Source of the DNA: JANQJA01 sp965267485
Lineage (GTDB): Bacteria > Pseudomonadota > Gammaproteobacteria > Pseudomonadales > Azotimanducaceae
Reading direction: 5' to 3'
Length of the DNA stretch: 64,000 nt
Assembly: GCA_965267485.1 (NCBI GenBank)
Contig: OZ254080.1
Location: 1,240,001 to 1,304,000, forward strand
Positions 28,497-36,684 of this stretch are shown here, in pieces (position 1 is the stretch's first letter; the number at the start of each line of letters is the position of its first letter). The notes under the pieces are model-generated. The model saw nothing but the letters and a program-made list of their open reading frames with translations. It was not told where the DNA came from and did no database searches. The position numbers and the translations under genes are program-made.

Positions 28497-29266
28497 AGGT
28501 CGTCGAAATCCCCGTGCCGGCCATGACCGGCGGCAAAACGGCTGGCACCCTCGCGGGTCTCGCCGGACCGGATGACAGCGGCGCCGAGCCGGTTCTCGTT
28601 CCGGAGCGCATCACTGGTCGACATGCCCCACTGCTCGTAGGAAGACGTTCGGTCGCTGCGCATACACTGCTGCGGAAACTTCGAGAGCGTCGCCGCAAGC
28701 CCGATCGCTGCGTCGATCGCGTCGCCGGGCTCGCACAGGCGGTTGGCGAGTCCCATCCTGAGCGCTTCCTCACCGCTGACGCCGCGGCCCGTAAGAATCA
28801 TGTCCAGGGCATGCGAGTGGCCGATCATGCGCGGCAGGCGGATGGTGCCGCCATCAATCAGCGGGACGCCCCAGCGCCGGCAATAGACCCCGAATGTCGC
28901 ATCGCGAGCCGCGACCCGAAGGTCGCACCAGAGCGACAGTTCCAGTCCGCCGGCGACCGCGAACCCTTCAACCGCGGCGATGACCGGCTTGGCAAGCTGC
29001 AGGTAGGTTGGGCCCATGGGGCCGGTCCCGTCGACATCAATCCGGTTTCCGTGCCCGTCGGCGACCGCTTTCAGATCTGCGCCCGCACAGAACGTACCAC
29101 TGGCGCCGGTAAGCACAGCCACGTTCTGGCTCGCGTCGCCATCGAAGGTGAGAAAGGCATCGGCCAGTTCCCGGGCAGTGGGGCCGTCAACGGCATTTCG
29201 CACCTCGGGACGGTCGATCGTGATGATTGTGATGTCGTCCTTCCGTTCGACGATGATATTGCTCAT
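28493..29266 (-). CDS. Crotonase/enoyl-CoA hydratase family protein
   Basis: 257 residues from ATG 29266, which has a strong GGAGAGG site; the frame opens earlier at 29299 but without conserved sequence. Crotonase motifs: IITIDRPEVRNAVDGPTARE, GASGTFCAGADLKAV, and VAGGLELSLWCDLRVAARDA. The first catalytic glutamate (GGLELS) is kept; the second position is replaced in GVYCRRWGVPLIDGGTIRLP, a pattern common in this subfamily, so the reaction is not certain to be hydration. It overlaps DUF2087 and lies 29 bp after ligD, which is a curious operon partner. Confidence 0.92.
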   Translation of the reverse strand: MSNIIVERKDDITIITIDRPEVRNAVDGPTARELADAFLTFDGDASQNVAVLTGASGTFCAGADLKAVADGHGNRIDVDGTGPMGPTYLQLAKPVIAAVEGFAVAGGLELSLWCDLRVAARDATFGVYCRRWGVPLIDGGTIRLPRMIGHSHALDMILTGRGVSGEEALRMGLANRLCEPGDAIDAAIGLAATLSKFPQQCMRSDRTSSYEQWGMSTSDALRNENRLGAAVIRSGETREGASRFAAGHGRHGDFDDL

Positions 29267-29295
29267 AACCCTCTCCTCGTTGTCAGCCCGCGTTT

Positions 29296-31806
29296 TCATC
29301 CCTCGATGTCCCTGAATATTTCCGTCAGCGCCTCGAGCACGGCCAGCAGGTCGACGTCGTCCGTCATCACCGGTAGCGCCGGGTCGGCTTTCATGCGGCG
29401 CAATCTCGGCAGCGCGTTGACGATGTTGAAACTGTCGGGCTTCAGATGTCGCGTGACCTCGCGCCAGCGCACGGGCATCGATACCGGCGCGCCGGGACGC
29501 GGGCGGACGCAGTAGGGCGATGCGATCAGCTTGCCCGCGCCGTTCTGGAGGCAGTCGATATAGACCTTGCCGTCGCGTCGTGCCGGGTCGCGGGTGAGGG
29601 TACAGCGCTCGCCATGCCGGTGCACGATGATTCGCCCGAGCAGTTCACCCAGCGTGCGGGACTGCTCAAAGGTGAACTGGCGACCCAGCGGCAAGAGGAT
29701 GTGCAGGCCGGTCGAACCACTTGTCTTCACGTAGTTGGGCAGGCCGATGTCGTCGCAGAGTCGATGAATGGCGCGCGCCACGGTGACGACGTCGGTAAAC
29801 GACGCCTCCTTCGGGTCGAGATCCAGCACGCACCAGTCCGGCCGCTCGAGCGAGCGCGTGCGCGAGTGGTAGACGTGCAGTGGAATGGCCGCCATGTTCG
29901 CGATGTAGACCAGCGCCTCCTCGCTGTCGACGATGAAGTAGCCAATTTCGCGTTCGGTCGATTCGCTCCAGAGTCGTTCGATACGAAGCCATTCGGGAAC
30001 AAAGTCCGGTGCGTCTTTCTGGAAGAATGATTTGCCGTCGATGCCGTCGGGATAACGGGTCAGCACCAGCGGTCGATTCTCGAGCCAGGGGAGCAGCCAG
30101 GGGCTTACTGCCCGGTAGTAGTCGATCAGGTCACCCTTGGTGAAGCCGTCTTCGGGCCAGAAGCACTTTTCCGTGTTGGTGACCTGAACTTCCCGCCGCA
30201 CGGGCGCCGGTTCGACAACCGGTTCGGCGAGTTCGGCCGTCGCGACTTCGCGTGTGCACTCGGCCGGTGCCTTGTCATCACGCATTCGCAGGAACACCGG
30301 GTGCCTGAGCTGTCCCGCGGGCGTGAGTTCGGTGAACCTGACTTCACAGACGAGTTCCGGTGACTTCCAGATGAGATCCTGCGCCTCGGGGGCATCGTCG
30401 GGGCGCGGTGAATCCGCGAGCGTCTCGAACGTGGCGGCCAGTTCGCGCTGTGTCGCTGGTTTGAGACCGGAGCCGACATTGCCGCTGTAGCACAGACCGC
30501 CATTCACATACTGGCCCAGGATGAGGGAGCGGATATTGCCACGATCATCAGCGCGATATCCCATCACCACAAAATCGTCGGTTCGGTCGATGCGCATCTT
30601 GATCCAGTCACCGGAGCGACCGGCGCGATATCGGCTCGATGCCTTCTTGCCGACGATGCCTTCCAGCCCGAGATCGCTGGCGGCATGGAACATCGACTGG
30701 CCATCACGCTCGATGTGGTCCGAGTAGCGAATCAGGCCGGCCGCGGGCAGGGCTTTCCTGAGTTGTGCCTTGCGCTTCAGCAATGGCAGGTCGCGCAGAT
30801 CAAACTCGCCGAAGGCGAGCAGATCGAAGGCGTACAGTGTGGCCGGGAGTTCGAGTGCGGCGCGCTCGACCGCATCCGAACGGGTGAGTCGCCCGCGTCG
30901 CTGCATACTGGCGAAGCTGGGCATGCCGGCGCCATTGTGCACGACGGCCTCTCCGTCAATGACAATGTGTTCGAACGGGAGTCGGGCGATGGCCTCGGTA
31001 ATCTCCGGGAAGGTGGCGGCGAGATTGTTGCCGTTGCGGCTGATCAGTTCGATCTGTTCGCCGTCCTTGCAGCAGAGCAGGCGATAACCGTCGTACTTGA
31101 TCTCGAAGATCCAGCCGTCGCGATCGAAGGGTGTGCCTGCGGTGGCGAGCATCGGCTTGTGTGCACTTTTCGGCAATGCGGCGCGCGTCGCCTTCAATCC
31201 CGCCAGCGAACGATTGATCGAGGACGCGGGATTGCGTCCTGCTGCAAGATCGGCGAGGGAGAGTCCCGTGAAGACAGAGCCGGGCGGATAGTCATCGGTG
31301 GAGCCGTCGTCGTCCTCGTAGCCGTCTCGCTCCTTGATGAGCAGCCATTCGTGGGCGCCGCCTTTCATGCGAACGAGCGTCCACCGCCCCCTGAGTTTGA
31401 AGCCGTTCAGATCAAACAGCAGCTTGCCGGATTCGAGGCCCGCCTGCGGGTCTCCGATCGGCGTCCACGTGCCTTTGTCCCAGATGATGCTCCAGCCGGC
31501 ACCGTAGTTTCCGTCGGGAATCCTGCCCTCGAATTCGCCGTACTCGATCGGGTGGTCCTCGACGAGCGCGGCGAAGCGCTTGTCGGCCATGTTCGGGGAG
31601 GGACCCTTGGGCACCGCCCACGATCGGAGCACGCCATCCATCTCGAGGCGGAGGTCATAGTGCGTGTTGCGGGCAGCGTGGTGGTGTACCACGAATCGCC
31701 TTGTCGTCCCGGTTCCGGTGGCTCGCCCGCCAAATGGCTCAGGCGTACCGTCGGCCTGCCGTTTCTCGCGGTAGCGTCGCAGCTTGTCGTCGTCGGCCCG
31801 GGGCAC
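29296..31806 (-). CDS. ligD: ATP-dependent DNA ligase D (LigD), phosphoesterase-ligase-polymerase
   Basis: 836 residues from GTG 31806, the length of the Pseudomonas LigD. The order of domains is: phosphoesterase (about 35-165, with HHHAARNTHYDLRLEMDGVL), ATP-dependent ligase (about 215-520, adenylated lysine 237 in FEIKYDGYRLL) and primase/polymerase (about 550-836, with NRPLVLTRYPDG and the metal-binding CVLDLDPKE). LigD repairs double-strand breaks by non-homologous end joining together with Ku. No ku gene lies in the window, although the two are often adjacent. It is flanked on the same strand by a STAS-like gene 12 bp upstream and a crotonase gene 29 bp downstream. Confidence 0.96.
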   Translation of the reverse strand: MPRADDDKLRRYREKRQADGTPEPFGGRATGTGTTRRFVVHHHAARNTHYDLRLEMDGVLRSWAVPKGPSPNMADKRFAALVEDHPIEYGEFEGRIPDGNYGAGWSIIWDKGTWTPIGDPQAGLESGKLLFDLNGFKLRGRWTLVRMKGGAHEWLLIKERDGYEDDDGSTDDYPPGSVFTGLSLADLAAGRNPASSINRSLAGLKATRAALPKSAHKPMLATAGTPFDRDGWIFEIKYDGYRLLCCKDGEQIELISRNGNNLAATFPEITEAIARLPFEHIVIDGEAVVHNGAGMPSFASMQRRGRLTRSDAVERAALELPATLYAFDLLAFGEFDLRDLPLLKRKAQLRKALPAAGLIRYSDHIERDGQSMFHAASDLGLEGIVGKKASSRYRAGRSGDWIKMRIDRTDDFVVMGYRADDRGNIRSLILGQYVNGGLCYSGNVGSGLKPATQRELAATFETLADSPRPDDAPEAQDLIWKSPELVCEVRFTELTPAGQLRHPVFLRMRDDKAPAECTREVATAELAEPVVEPAPVRREVQVTNTEKCFWPEDGFTKGDLIDYYRAVSPWLLPWLENRPLVLTRYPDGIDGKSFFQKDAPDFVPEWLRIERLWSESTEREIGYFIVDSEEALVYIANMAAIPLHVYHSRTRSLERPDWCVLDLDPKEASFTDVVTVARAIHRLCDDIGLPNYVKTSGSTGLHILLPLGRQFTFEQSRTLGELLGRIIVHRHGERCTLTRDPARRDGKVYIDCLQNGAGKLIASPYCVRPRPGAPVSMPVRWREVTRHLKPDSFNIVNALPRLRRMKADPALPVMTDDVDLLAVLEALTEIFRDIEG

Positions 31807-31818
31807 GGTACTCGCAGG

Positions 31819-32211
31819 CTATCCCGGTTCGCTGGCATCAATGCCAAGCCACGCCTCGGCATCGGCCATTTCGCGAAACACGGCAACCTCGAATGCGGGT
31901 GTCGGCTCGACCATCGAATACATGCGCGCAAGGCCGAAATACAGGGGCTCGCTGACCACGAGTGCCGTGCGGGCCGAGGCGTCGCGCCGTGTCAGCATGG
32001 CGTTGGTGGCATGCTTCATCACGCTGATCTGCTCGGCCGAGAAGTCCATCTGTATGGCGCGATAGTCGGCCAGACAACACAGGGCGGCGCCTTCGGGCAG
32101 AGCGGCCTCGAATTTCCCGAGATTCTCAATGAAATCCTCGGGGGAGGCGTCCGCATCGGCGATCTCACGCAACGTGAGTGTCTCCGGATTGAAATCGAAA
32201 CTGATCCCCAC
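31819..32211 (-). CDS. SpoIIAA/STAS-like small protein, unknown function
   Basis: 130 residues from GTG 32211, which has AAGG eight bases upstream; ATG 32247 is an alternative 12 codons earlier but without a ribosome site. The segments CCLADYRAIQMDFSAEQI and RTALVVSEPLYFGLARMYSM, then FEVAVFREMADAEAWLGI, have the pattern of SpoIIAA-like proteins, whose STAS fold carries a final helix beginning at AEAWL. These stand-alone proteins are widespread and usually uncharacterised. It lies 12 bp before ligD and may set its translation. It is divergent from the TPR lipoprotein gene. Confidence 0.75.
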   Translation of the reverse strand: MGISFDFNPETLTLREIADADASPEDFIENLGKFEAALPEGAALCCLADYRAIQMDFSAEQISVMKHATNAMLTRRDASARTALVVSEPLYFGLARMYSMVEPTPAFEVAVFREMADAEAWLGIDASEPG

Positions 32212-32312
32212 GGATCTGCCTTGCCTGCCCAAGCGTGACGAACCCATACTATGAACGAATTTTGTGTCTCCCTGAACCTATTCAAGTGAGATTGAAGGAA
32301 AAGCCCGACAAG

Positions 32313-33455
32313 ATGCCCCCCATTGCGCTGATATTGCTGTCGCTGCTGCTGGTCAGTGGCTGCAGTTCGTTCGAGTACCGATATGGCGAGAACGACACGG
32401 AGCGGCTGTCCCGCAAAATCCTCGGCCCGGCGCCTGCCCAGGAAGCGGCGACTTTCGATCCGCTGTACCTGTCGCCGGAAGCCCGCCGGCAACTCGACGA
32501 ACGTATCGACGCGGGGTGGCATGCCACCTACAAGCTCAAACAGTTGCGGGCGTTTCTGTTCGATGATGAGGAACTTGGCCTGGAGTACGACGCGGATGCA
32601 ACCCGCACGGCCATGGAGGTCTGGGACTCGGGTGCCGGAAACTGCCTGGCGCTGACCAACATCTTCATCGCGGCGGCGCGCCATGTCGGCCTGAATGCCC
32701 ATTACCAGACCGTGGAGGTGACGCCCACGTGGGACCATTCGGGCGGAACTATGGTCCGCTACGAGCACATCGTTGCAAGCGGGCGGCTCGGCGGTGGCGA
32801 TGAGTACGTGATCGACTTTCTGCCGGAGTTTGTGATCGGCGATAAGCGGGCTCGACGAATCTCGGATACCGAGGCGGTGAAGCTTTACTACAGCAACCTG
32901 GGTGCCGAATCGCTACTGGCCGGTGACGAAAGGCAGGCGGTCGACTACCTGCGGCGGTCGCTTCATGTCGACCCGCAGTTCTCGGATGGCTGGAACAATA
33001 TGGGAGCCGCGCTTCGCCGGCAGCAGAAGTTCGAACTCGCCGAGTTCGCCTATCAGCGGGCGCTCGATCTCAACCCTGACAACCTTTCGGCCATGAGCAA
33101 CCTTGCGCACTTTTACGAAACGAGGGGGCGCGATGCCGAAGCTGCGAAGATGGCGCGCAGGGTGAGCGAATACCGGCGCCGGAATCCGTACTTTCATTTC
33201 TATCTCGCGCGCCTGCTGTTCGAGGCCGGCGAGTACGAGGGCAGCATCGAGTTTCTCGAGCAGTCGATTCGCCTCAAGCGTGACGAGCCCCAGTTCTACG
33301 AGGCGATCGCAGAGTCCTACGAGCGACTGGGCGATGATGGCCGCGTCGACAAATACCTTTCTCTTGCCGAGAAATATCGAACCGAAGACTTCGAACTGAC
33401 GCCGCGCCGCGAGCGCAGCCACCGTTTCTTCACCCGCACCATCGCCATCCAGTAA
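32313..33455 (+). CDS. Lipoprotein with transglutaminase-like and TPR domains
   Basis: 380 residues from ATG 32313, chosen because it gives a signal peptide with a lipobox (ALILLSLLLVSGCSS); the frame is open to 32235. After the lipidated cysteine, about residues 85-185 resemble a transglutaminase-like core: GAGNCLALTNIFIAAARHVG with the cysteine, YEHIVASGR with the histidine, and YVIDFLPEF with the aspartate. The C-terminal 180 residues are TPR units (NNMGAALRRQQKFELAEFAY, NPDNLSAMSNLAHFYETRG). It is a clear paralogue of the gene at 54690-55847. Outer-membrane or inner-membrane lipid anchor is expected. Peptidase or transglutaminase activity is only inferred. The stop is followed at once by the repeat array. 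Confidence 0.88.
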   Translation: MPPIALILLSLLLVSGCSSFEYRYGENDTERLSRKILGPAPAQEAATFDPLYLSPEARRQLDERIDAGWHATYKLKQLRAFLFDDEELGLEYDADATRTAMEVWDSGAGNCLALTNIFIAAARHVGLNAHYQTVEVTPTWDHSGGTMVRYEHIVASGRLGGGDEYVIDFLPEFVIGDKRARRISDTEAVKLYYSNLGAESLLAGDERQAVDYLRRSLHVDPQFSDGWNNMGAALRRQQKFELAEFAYQRALDLNPDNLSAMSNLAHFYETRGRDAEAAKMARRVSEYRRRNPYFHFYLARLLFEAGEYEGSIEFLEQSIRLKRDEPQFYEAIAESYERLGDDGRVDKYLSLAEKYRTEDFELTPRRERSHRFFTRTIAIQ

Positions 33456-33464
33456 CCCGCACCA

Positions 33465-33597
33465 GGGTCAGACCCCAGTGCCACCCCAGTGCCAGAGCAG
33501 GGTCAGACCCCAGCCTGGCACTGGGGTCTGACCCTGGGGTGGCACTGGGGTCTGACCCCGGGGTGGCACTGGGGTCTGACCCTGCTCTGGCACTGGG
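33465..33597. repeat. BIME-like array of 24-bp units with inverted partner (locus 1)
   Basis: Three direct 24-bp units, each opening GGCACTGGGGTCTGACCC, stand end to end at 33517-33540, 33541-33564 and 33565-33588, with part of a fourth to 33597. To the left, two copies of the core are in the opposite orientation (33465-33477 and 33500-33512). GGGTCAGACCCCAG at 33500-33513 and its exact complement at 33521-33534 flank a seven-base loop, and the wider arms at 33486-33513 and 33570-33597 are a perfect 28-bp inverted repeat. The array fills the space between a plus-strand stop and the terminator of a minus-strand receptor gene. Confidence 0.9.
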
Positions 33598-33605
33598 CGG
33601 GAATG

Positions 33606-33633
33606 AAAAAAGGGGGCCGAAGCCCCCTTTTTT
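33606..33633. terminator. Bidirectional rho-independent terminator
   Basis: A 12-bp stem, AAAAAAGGGGGC with GCCCCCTTTTTT, encloses a four-base CGAA loop. T runs follow on both strands, so it can end the receptor gene (minus, stop at 33649) and the TPR lipoprotein transcript (plus) after it has crossed the repeat array. Confidence 0.9.
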
Positions 33634-33648
33634 GCGGATTGTCGCGGT

Positions 33649-36477
33649 CTAGTTGAGCTGGTAGGTCAGCTCGAGGCCGTAGACGCGAGGTTCGGTGACT
33701 TGCGCCGTACGACGATAGCCTTCGGCTGCGCCCTCACGGATGATCTGGCGAATGCCGACCTCATCCAGTGCGTTGTTGACGAAGCCCGAGACGATCCAGT
33801 GCTGGTCGTCGCTGCGCCATGTGGCGCGGAAGTCGTAACGCTCGTAGGCAGGTGCCAGGTCGAGTTGCGACTCATACGGCGAGAAGTACACGTCATCGAT
33901 GAACGAAGCGGTACCCATCAGTTCGAGTTGGCCCGGGCCAAGCGGCAGAACGTAGGACGCGAAGATGCTGCCCTTCGTTTCCGGCACGGCCTGAAGCTGG
34001 CTGCCATTGATGTTTACAGCACGCTGGGCTTCGGCCGCGAGGCCGTCGTACAGGCTGCCCGGAATGTTCGGGTCGGCACCATCGACAATGAAGAAGTCCT
34101 CGTTGTACTTGCTGTCAGTAAAGCTGAAGTTGCCACCGATCGTGACGTTGTCGGTCGCGAGCCACAGCACTTCGAACTCGAAGCCATTGATCTCGGCGCC
34201 CGGCGCTGCGATGACAGATGTCGTCGATTCGGCGATGTTCTGGGCACACGCAGAGTTGTTGAACGTCTCTGAGGTCGGATCGGTACAGGCTTCACTCGTG
34301 AACGTGTGAATGCTGCTGTAGTCGTAGACGTAGGCGGATGCGTTCAGCTGCAGCGTATTGCTCAGCAGGCTCGCCTTGTAGCCCAGTTCGTAGGCCGTCA
34401 GCTCTTCAGGCTCGTACTGCGGCGTCTGGCTGAAGAACACCAGATTGAAGCCGCCCGAGCGATAGCCGGTGGTGACGTTGCCGTAAACCATCTGGCTGTC
34501 GTTGATCTCGTAGTCGAGGTTTACGCGGAACGTGACGTCGCTGTCCGAACGCTCGAGGTTCCGGTACAGGCCAATGCTGAACGGTACACCGTCAAGCCAG
34601 AGCGGTACTGCGCCCGTGGGCTGCAGTGTTGCAGGATCGAGCGCACCACGAATGATGTTCAGCTCGCCCAGGCGAAGGCCAACGGCGTCAGCGGTCGCCA
34701 TGGAGGCGGCGTACTGTGCGTTACCTTCACGGCCTGAAACGTCGTCCCGCGCGTAGCGGATACCGGCGGTCAGCGTGAACCTGTCATTGATGTCCCAAAC
34801 GCCCTGGGAGTAAGCCGCGAAGGCCTCACGCTCGGTGCGCGTGTCGTAGGTCAGGTCAGATGCGTTCGTGTCGGGACCATGCATGACGTTGCCGAGCTGA
34901 TTCGCGTCGACCCAAGGGCCGAACTGAATCGTGACGTCGCCAGATGGTGCATCGCCACCCGCGGCACGCAGGGTATCGAGCGTGACGGGCGTGGTACCGA
35001 ACAGGAACGTCAGCGGCGGGTTGCCAGGAATCGCGCCCGGTGCAACCGTCGCGAGAATCTGGTCGGACGCGTAGGCGCCGGTCAGTTCAACCGGTGTCGT
35101 GGGCGCTGCGCTGAAGAAATCACCGCGCTGGTCGATCGTTGAATCGTAGAAGAAGATGCCGGATGTCAGCGTGAAGCTGTCCGAGAAGTCGTAGAAGAGC
35201 TGCAGCTCGTGCGACTTGTACTCCGCTTCGTGGTTCACGTAGAACTGACGGTCATCGACGAGGCTGTAGCTCGCATCATCATCAGTGATGCGCTCGTAGA
35301 GCAGATCGTTGTAGCCGAAGATGTACTTGATCGTCGCGTTCGCCGAGACATCCCAGGTAAATTCGAGCTGGTTACCCTGCTGGTCGAACTTCTCATTGTT
35401 CAGGCCATTGGTGTGGGCACACAGATCGCTGCCGTCGATGTTCTCGCGATCGAAGAAGACACAGCGTGTATCGTCCTGCACCTCAGCGAAGCGGGCGTGG
35501 TTGACGCGGTCGCTGCTGACATGGAGGCCGGGTACCGGGTACTGGGCCAGAATGTCTTCACCGGTTTGCGGATTGGTGAAGGTCAACACCGGATAGCCGG
35601 GAAACACCCAGTCTTCCGCCAACGGATCAAGCTGTGCCGGATCTACATTGCGCACCGTGTTGTTCGGGCGCTCGTAGTTGCGCGTGCCGTCGAAGTCCTC
35701 ACCACGAAGTACGATAAGACCGCCTCCGGACGCGCCGCCCATGACCCGGTCGACCTTGGCCTGGTTGCTGCGCAGCTTGACGCGCATGTTGTCGTTGATG
35801 AACCACTCGAACTGCAGCGCAACGTTCATCTCGTCGCCGCTGTCGAGGTCCGGGCCCGGGCCCAGTTCATCGACCCAGCCGTCGTGGCGGCGCGACGAGA
35901 ACGTCAGACGCGTGTTCAGGCGATCCTGAATGAGCGGCCCGGTGACGAATCCGTAGATGTCACGCGTGTTGTAGGTGCCTGCGATCCCTTTCAGCGAGTA
36001 GTTGAACTGGTCTTCCGGGCCCTTGTAGATGAAGTTCATGGCACCGCCGACCGCATTTCGGCCGTACAGCGTGCCCTGCGGGCCACGGAGTACCTCGATA
36101 CGCTCGATATCCCAGAACGAACCAATGGTGGCCGTGTAAAGGTCTTCGGAGTAGACGCCGTTCATGTACGTCGCAACGCCCGGATCTCCCCCGAGGTTCC
36201 GGAAGTTTCGGCCAACGCCACGGACAGATGAATCGTAGTGCTGGATCGTCGTTGCCGGTACGAAGTTCTGGAGGTCAGACTGGTTGCGGATACCAAACTG
36301 CTCCATGGTTTCGCCGGTAAAGGCGGTGATTGAAATGGATGTGTCCTGAATGGACGCTTCCTGCCTTTCGGCGGTGACGACGACTTCTTCCAGCTGCCTG
36401 CGGTTCTCGGCTGCATAGGAAGAGGCCGCCACCGCGAGCACAGAAATGCCCACGGTTATGCTTTGGGTAAACCTCAT
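33649..36477 (-). CDS. TonB-dependent outer-membrane receptor, array member 1
   Basis: 942 residues from ATG 36477, which has a strong GGAGGGA site; the frame opens earlier but lacks one. Signal peptide VGISVLAVAASSYAAE is followed by a TonB-box-like LEEVVVTAERQ. The plug domain reads SISITAFTGETMEQFGIRNQ, then VRGVGRNFRNLGGDPGVATY and LRGPQGTLYGRNAVGGAMNF. The rest is beta-barrel ending in aromatic-rich strands (YGLELTYQL), consistent with a C-terminal barrel strand. The family imports siderophores, vitamins or other large substrates with energy from TonB. No substrate can be read. It is the third gene of a three-receptor tandem array in the order of transcription. Confidence 0.94.
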   Translation of the reverse strand: MRFTQSITVGISVLAVAASSYAAENRRQLEEVVVTAERQEASIQDTSISITAFTGETMEQFGIRNQSDLQNFVPATTIQHYDSSVRGVGRNFRNLGGDPGVATYMNGVYSEDLYTATIGSFWDIERIEVLRGPQGTLYGRNAVGGAMNFIYKGPEDQFNYSLKGIAGTYNTRDIYGFVTGPLIQDRLNTRLTFSSRRHDGWVDELGPGPDLDSGDEMNVALQFEWFINDNMRVKLRSNQAKVDRVMGGASGGGLIVLRGEDFDGTRNYERPNNTVRNVDPAQLDPLAEDWVFPGYPVLTFTNPQTGEDILAQYPVPGLHVSSDRVNHARFAEVQDDTRCVFFDRENIDGSDLCAHTNGLNNEKFDQQGNQLEFTWDVSANATIKYIFGYNDLLYERITDDDASYSLVDDRQFYVNHEAEYKSHELQLFYDFSDSFTLTSGIFFYDSTIDQRGDFFSAAPTTPVELTGAYASDQILATVAPGAIPGNPPLTFLFGTTPVTLDTLRAAGGDAPSGDVTIQFGPWVDANQLGNVMHGPDTNASDLTYDTRTEREAFAAYSQGVWDINDRFTLTAGIRYARDDVSGREGNAQYAASMATADAVGLRLGELNIIRGALDPATLQPTGAVPLWLDGVPFSIGLYRNLERSDSDVTFRVNLDYEINDSQMVYGNVTTGYRSGGFNLVFFSQTPQYEPEELTAYELGYKASLLSNTLQLNASAYVYDYSSIHTFTSEACTDPTSETFNNSACAQNIAESTTSVIAAPGAEINGFEFEVLWLATDNVTIGGNFSFTDSKYNEDFFIVDGADPNIPGSLYDGLAAEAQRAVNINGSQLQAVPETKGSIFASYVLPLGPGQLELMGTASFIDDVYFSPYESQLDLAPAYERYDFRATWRSDDQHWIVSGFVNNALDEVGIRQIIREGAAEGYRRTAQVTEPRVYGLELTYQLN

Positions 36478-36611
36478 TACTTCCCTCCAGAGTATGTGTC
36501 GCTGCCGCGTATTGCGCGCGGCCGGGGTCAAGTATGCATAAATTCGCTATAAAGCAAAGCGCAATCTTGATAAAGCCCCAGTCAGGATCAGGTCAAAAAG
36601 AGGGAGTGATA

Positions 36612-36630
36612 GCGCACTGACATTGTGCGC
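36612..36630. promoter_or_regulatory. Dyad symmetry upstream of receptor 1
   Basis: GCGCAC and GTGCGC, separated by seven bases (TGACATT), form a perfect dyad in the leader of receptor 1, about 135 bp before its start and just past the terminator of receptor 2. It could be an operator or a weak hairpin. No binding protein can be named. Confidence 0.3.
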
Positions 36631-36638
36631 ATGAACGA

Positions 36639-36662
36639 AAACGGGGCCCGCAGGCCCCGTTT
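36639..36662 (-). terminator. Rho-independent terminator of receptor 2
   Basis: Stem AAACGGGGCC with GGCCCCGTTT around a four-base CGCA loop, about 23 bp after the stop of the receptor at 36685-39525. On the minus strand it runs into a short T tract. Confidence 0.85.
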
Positions 36663-36684
36663 GATATCAGGCTAAACGTAGTCG

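Noticed and set aside
30685..32238. A 517-codon plus-strand frame opposite ligD
   Set aside because: It is antisense to a secure LigD and shows only arginine, glycine and valine-rich shadow sequence.
33465..33597. CRISPR array as an explanation of the regular repeats
   Set aside because: Units are contiguous without unique spacers, and no cas gene is present.
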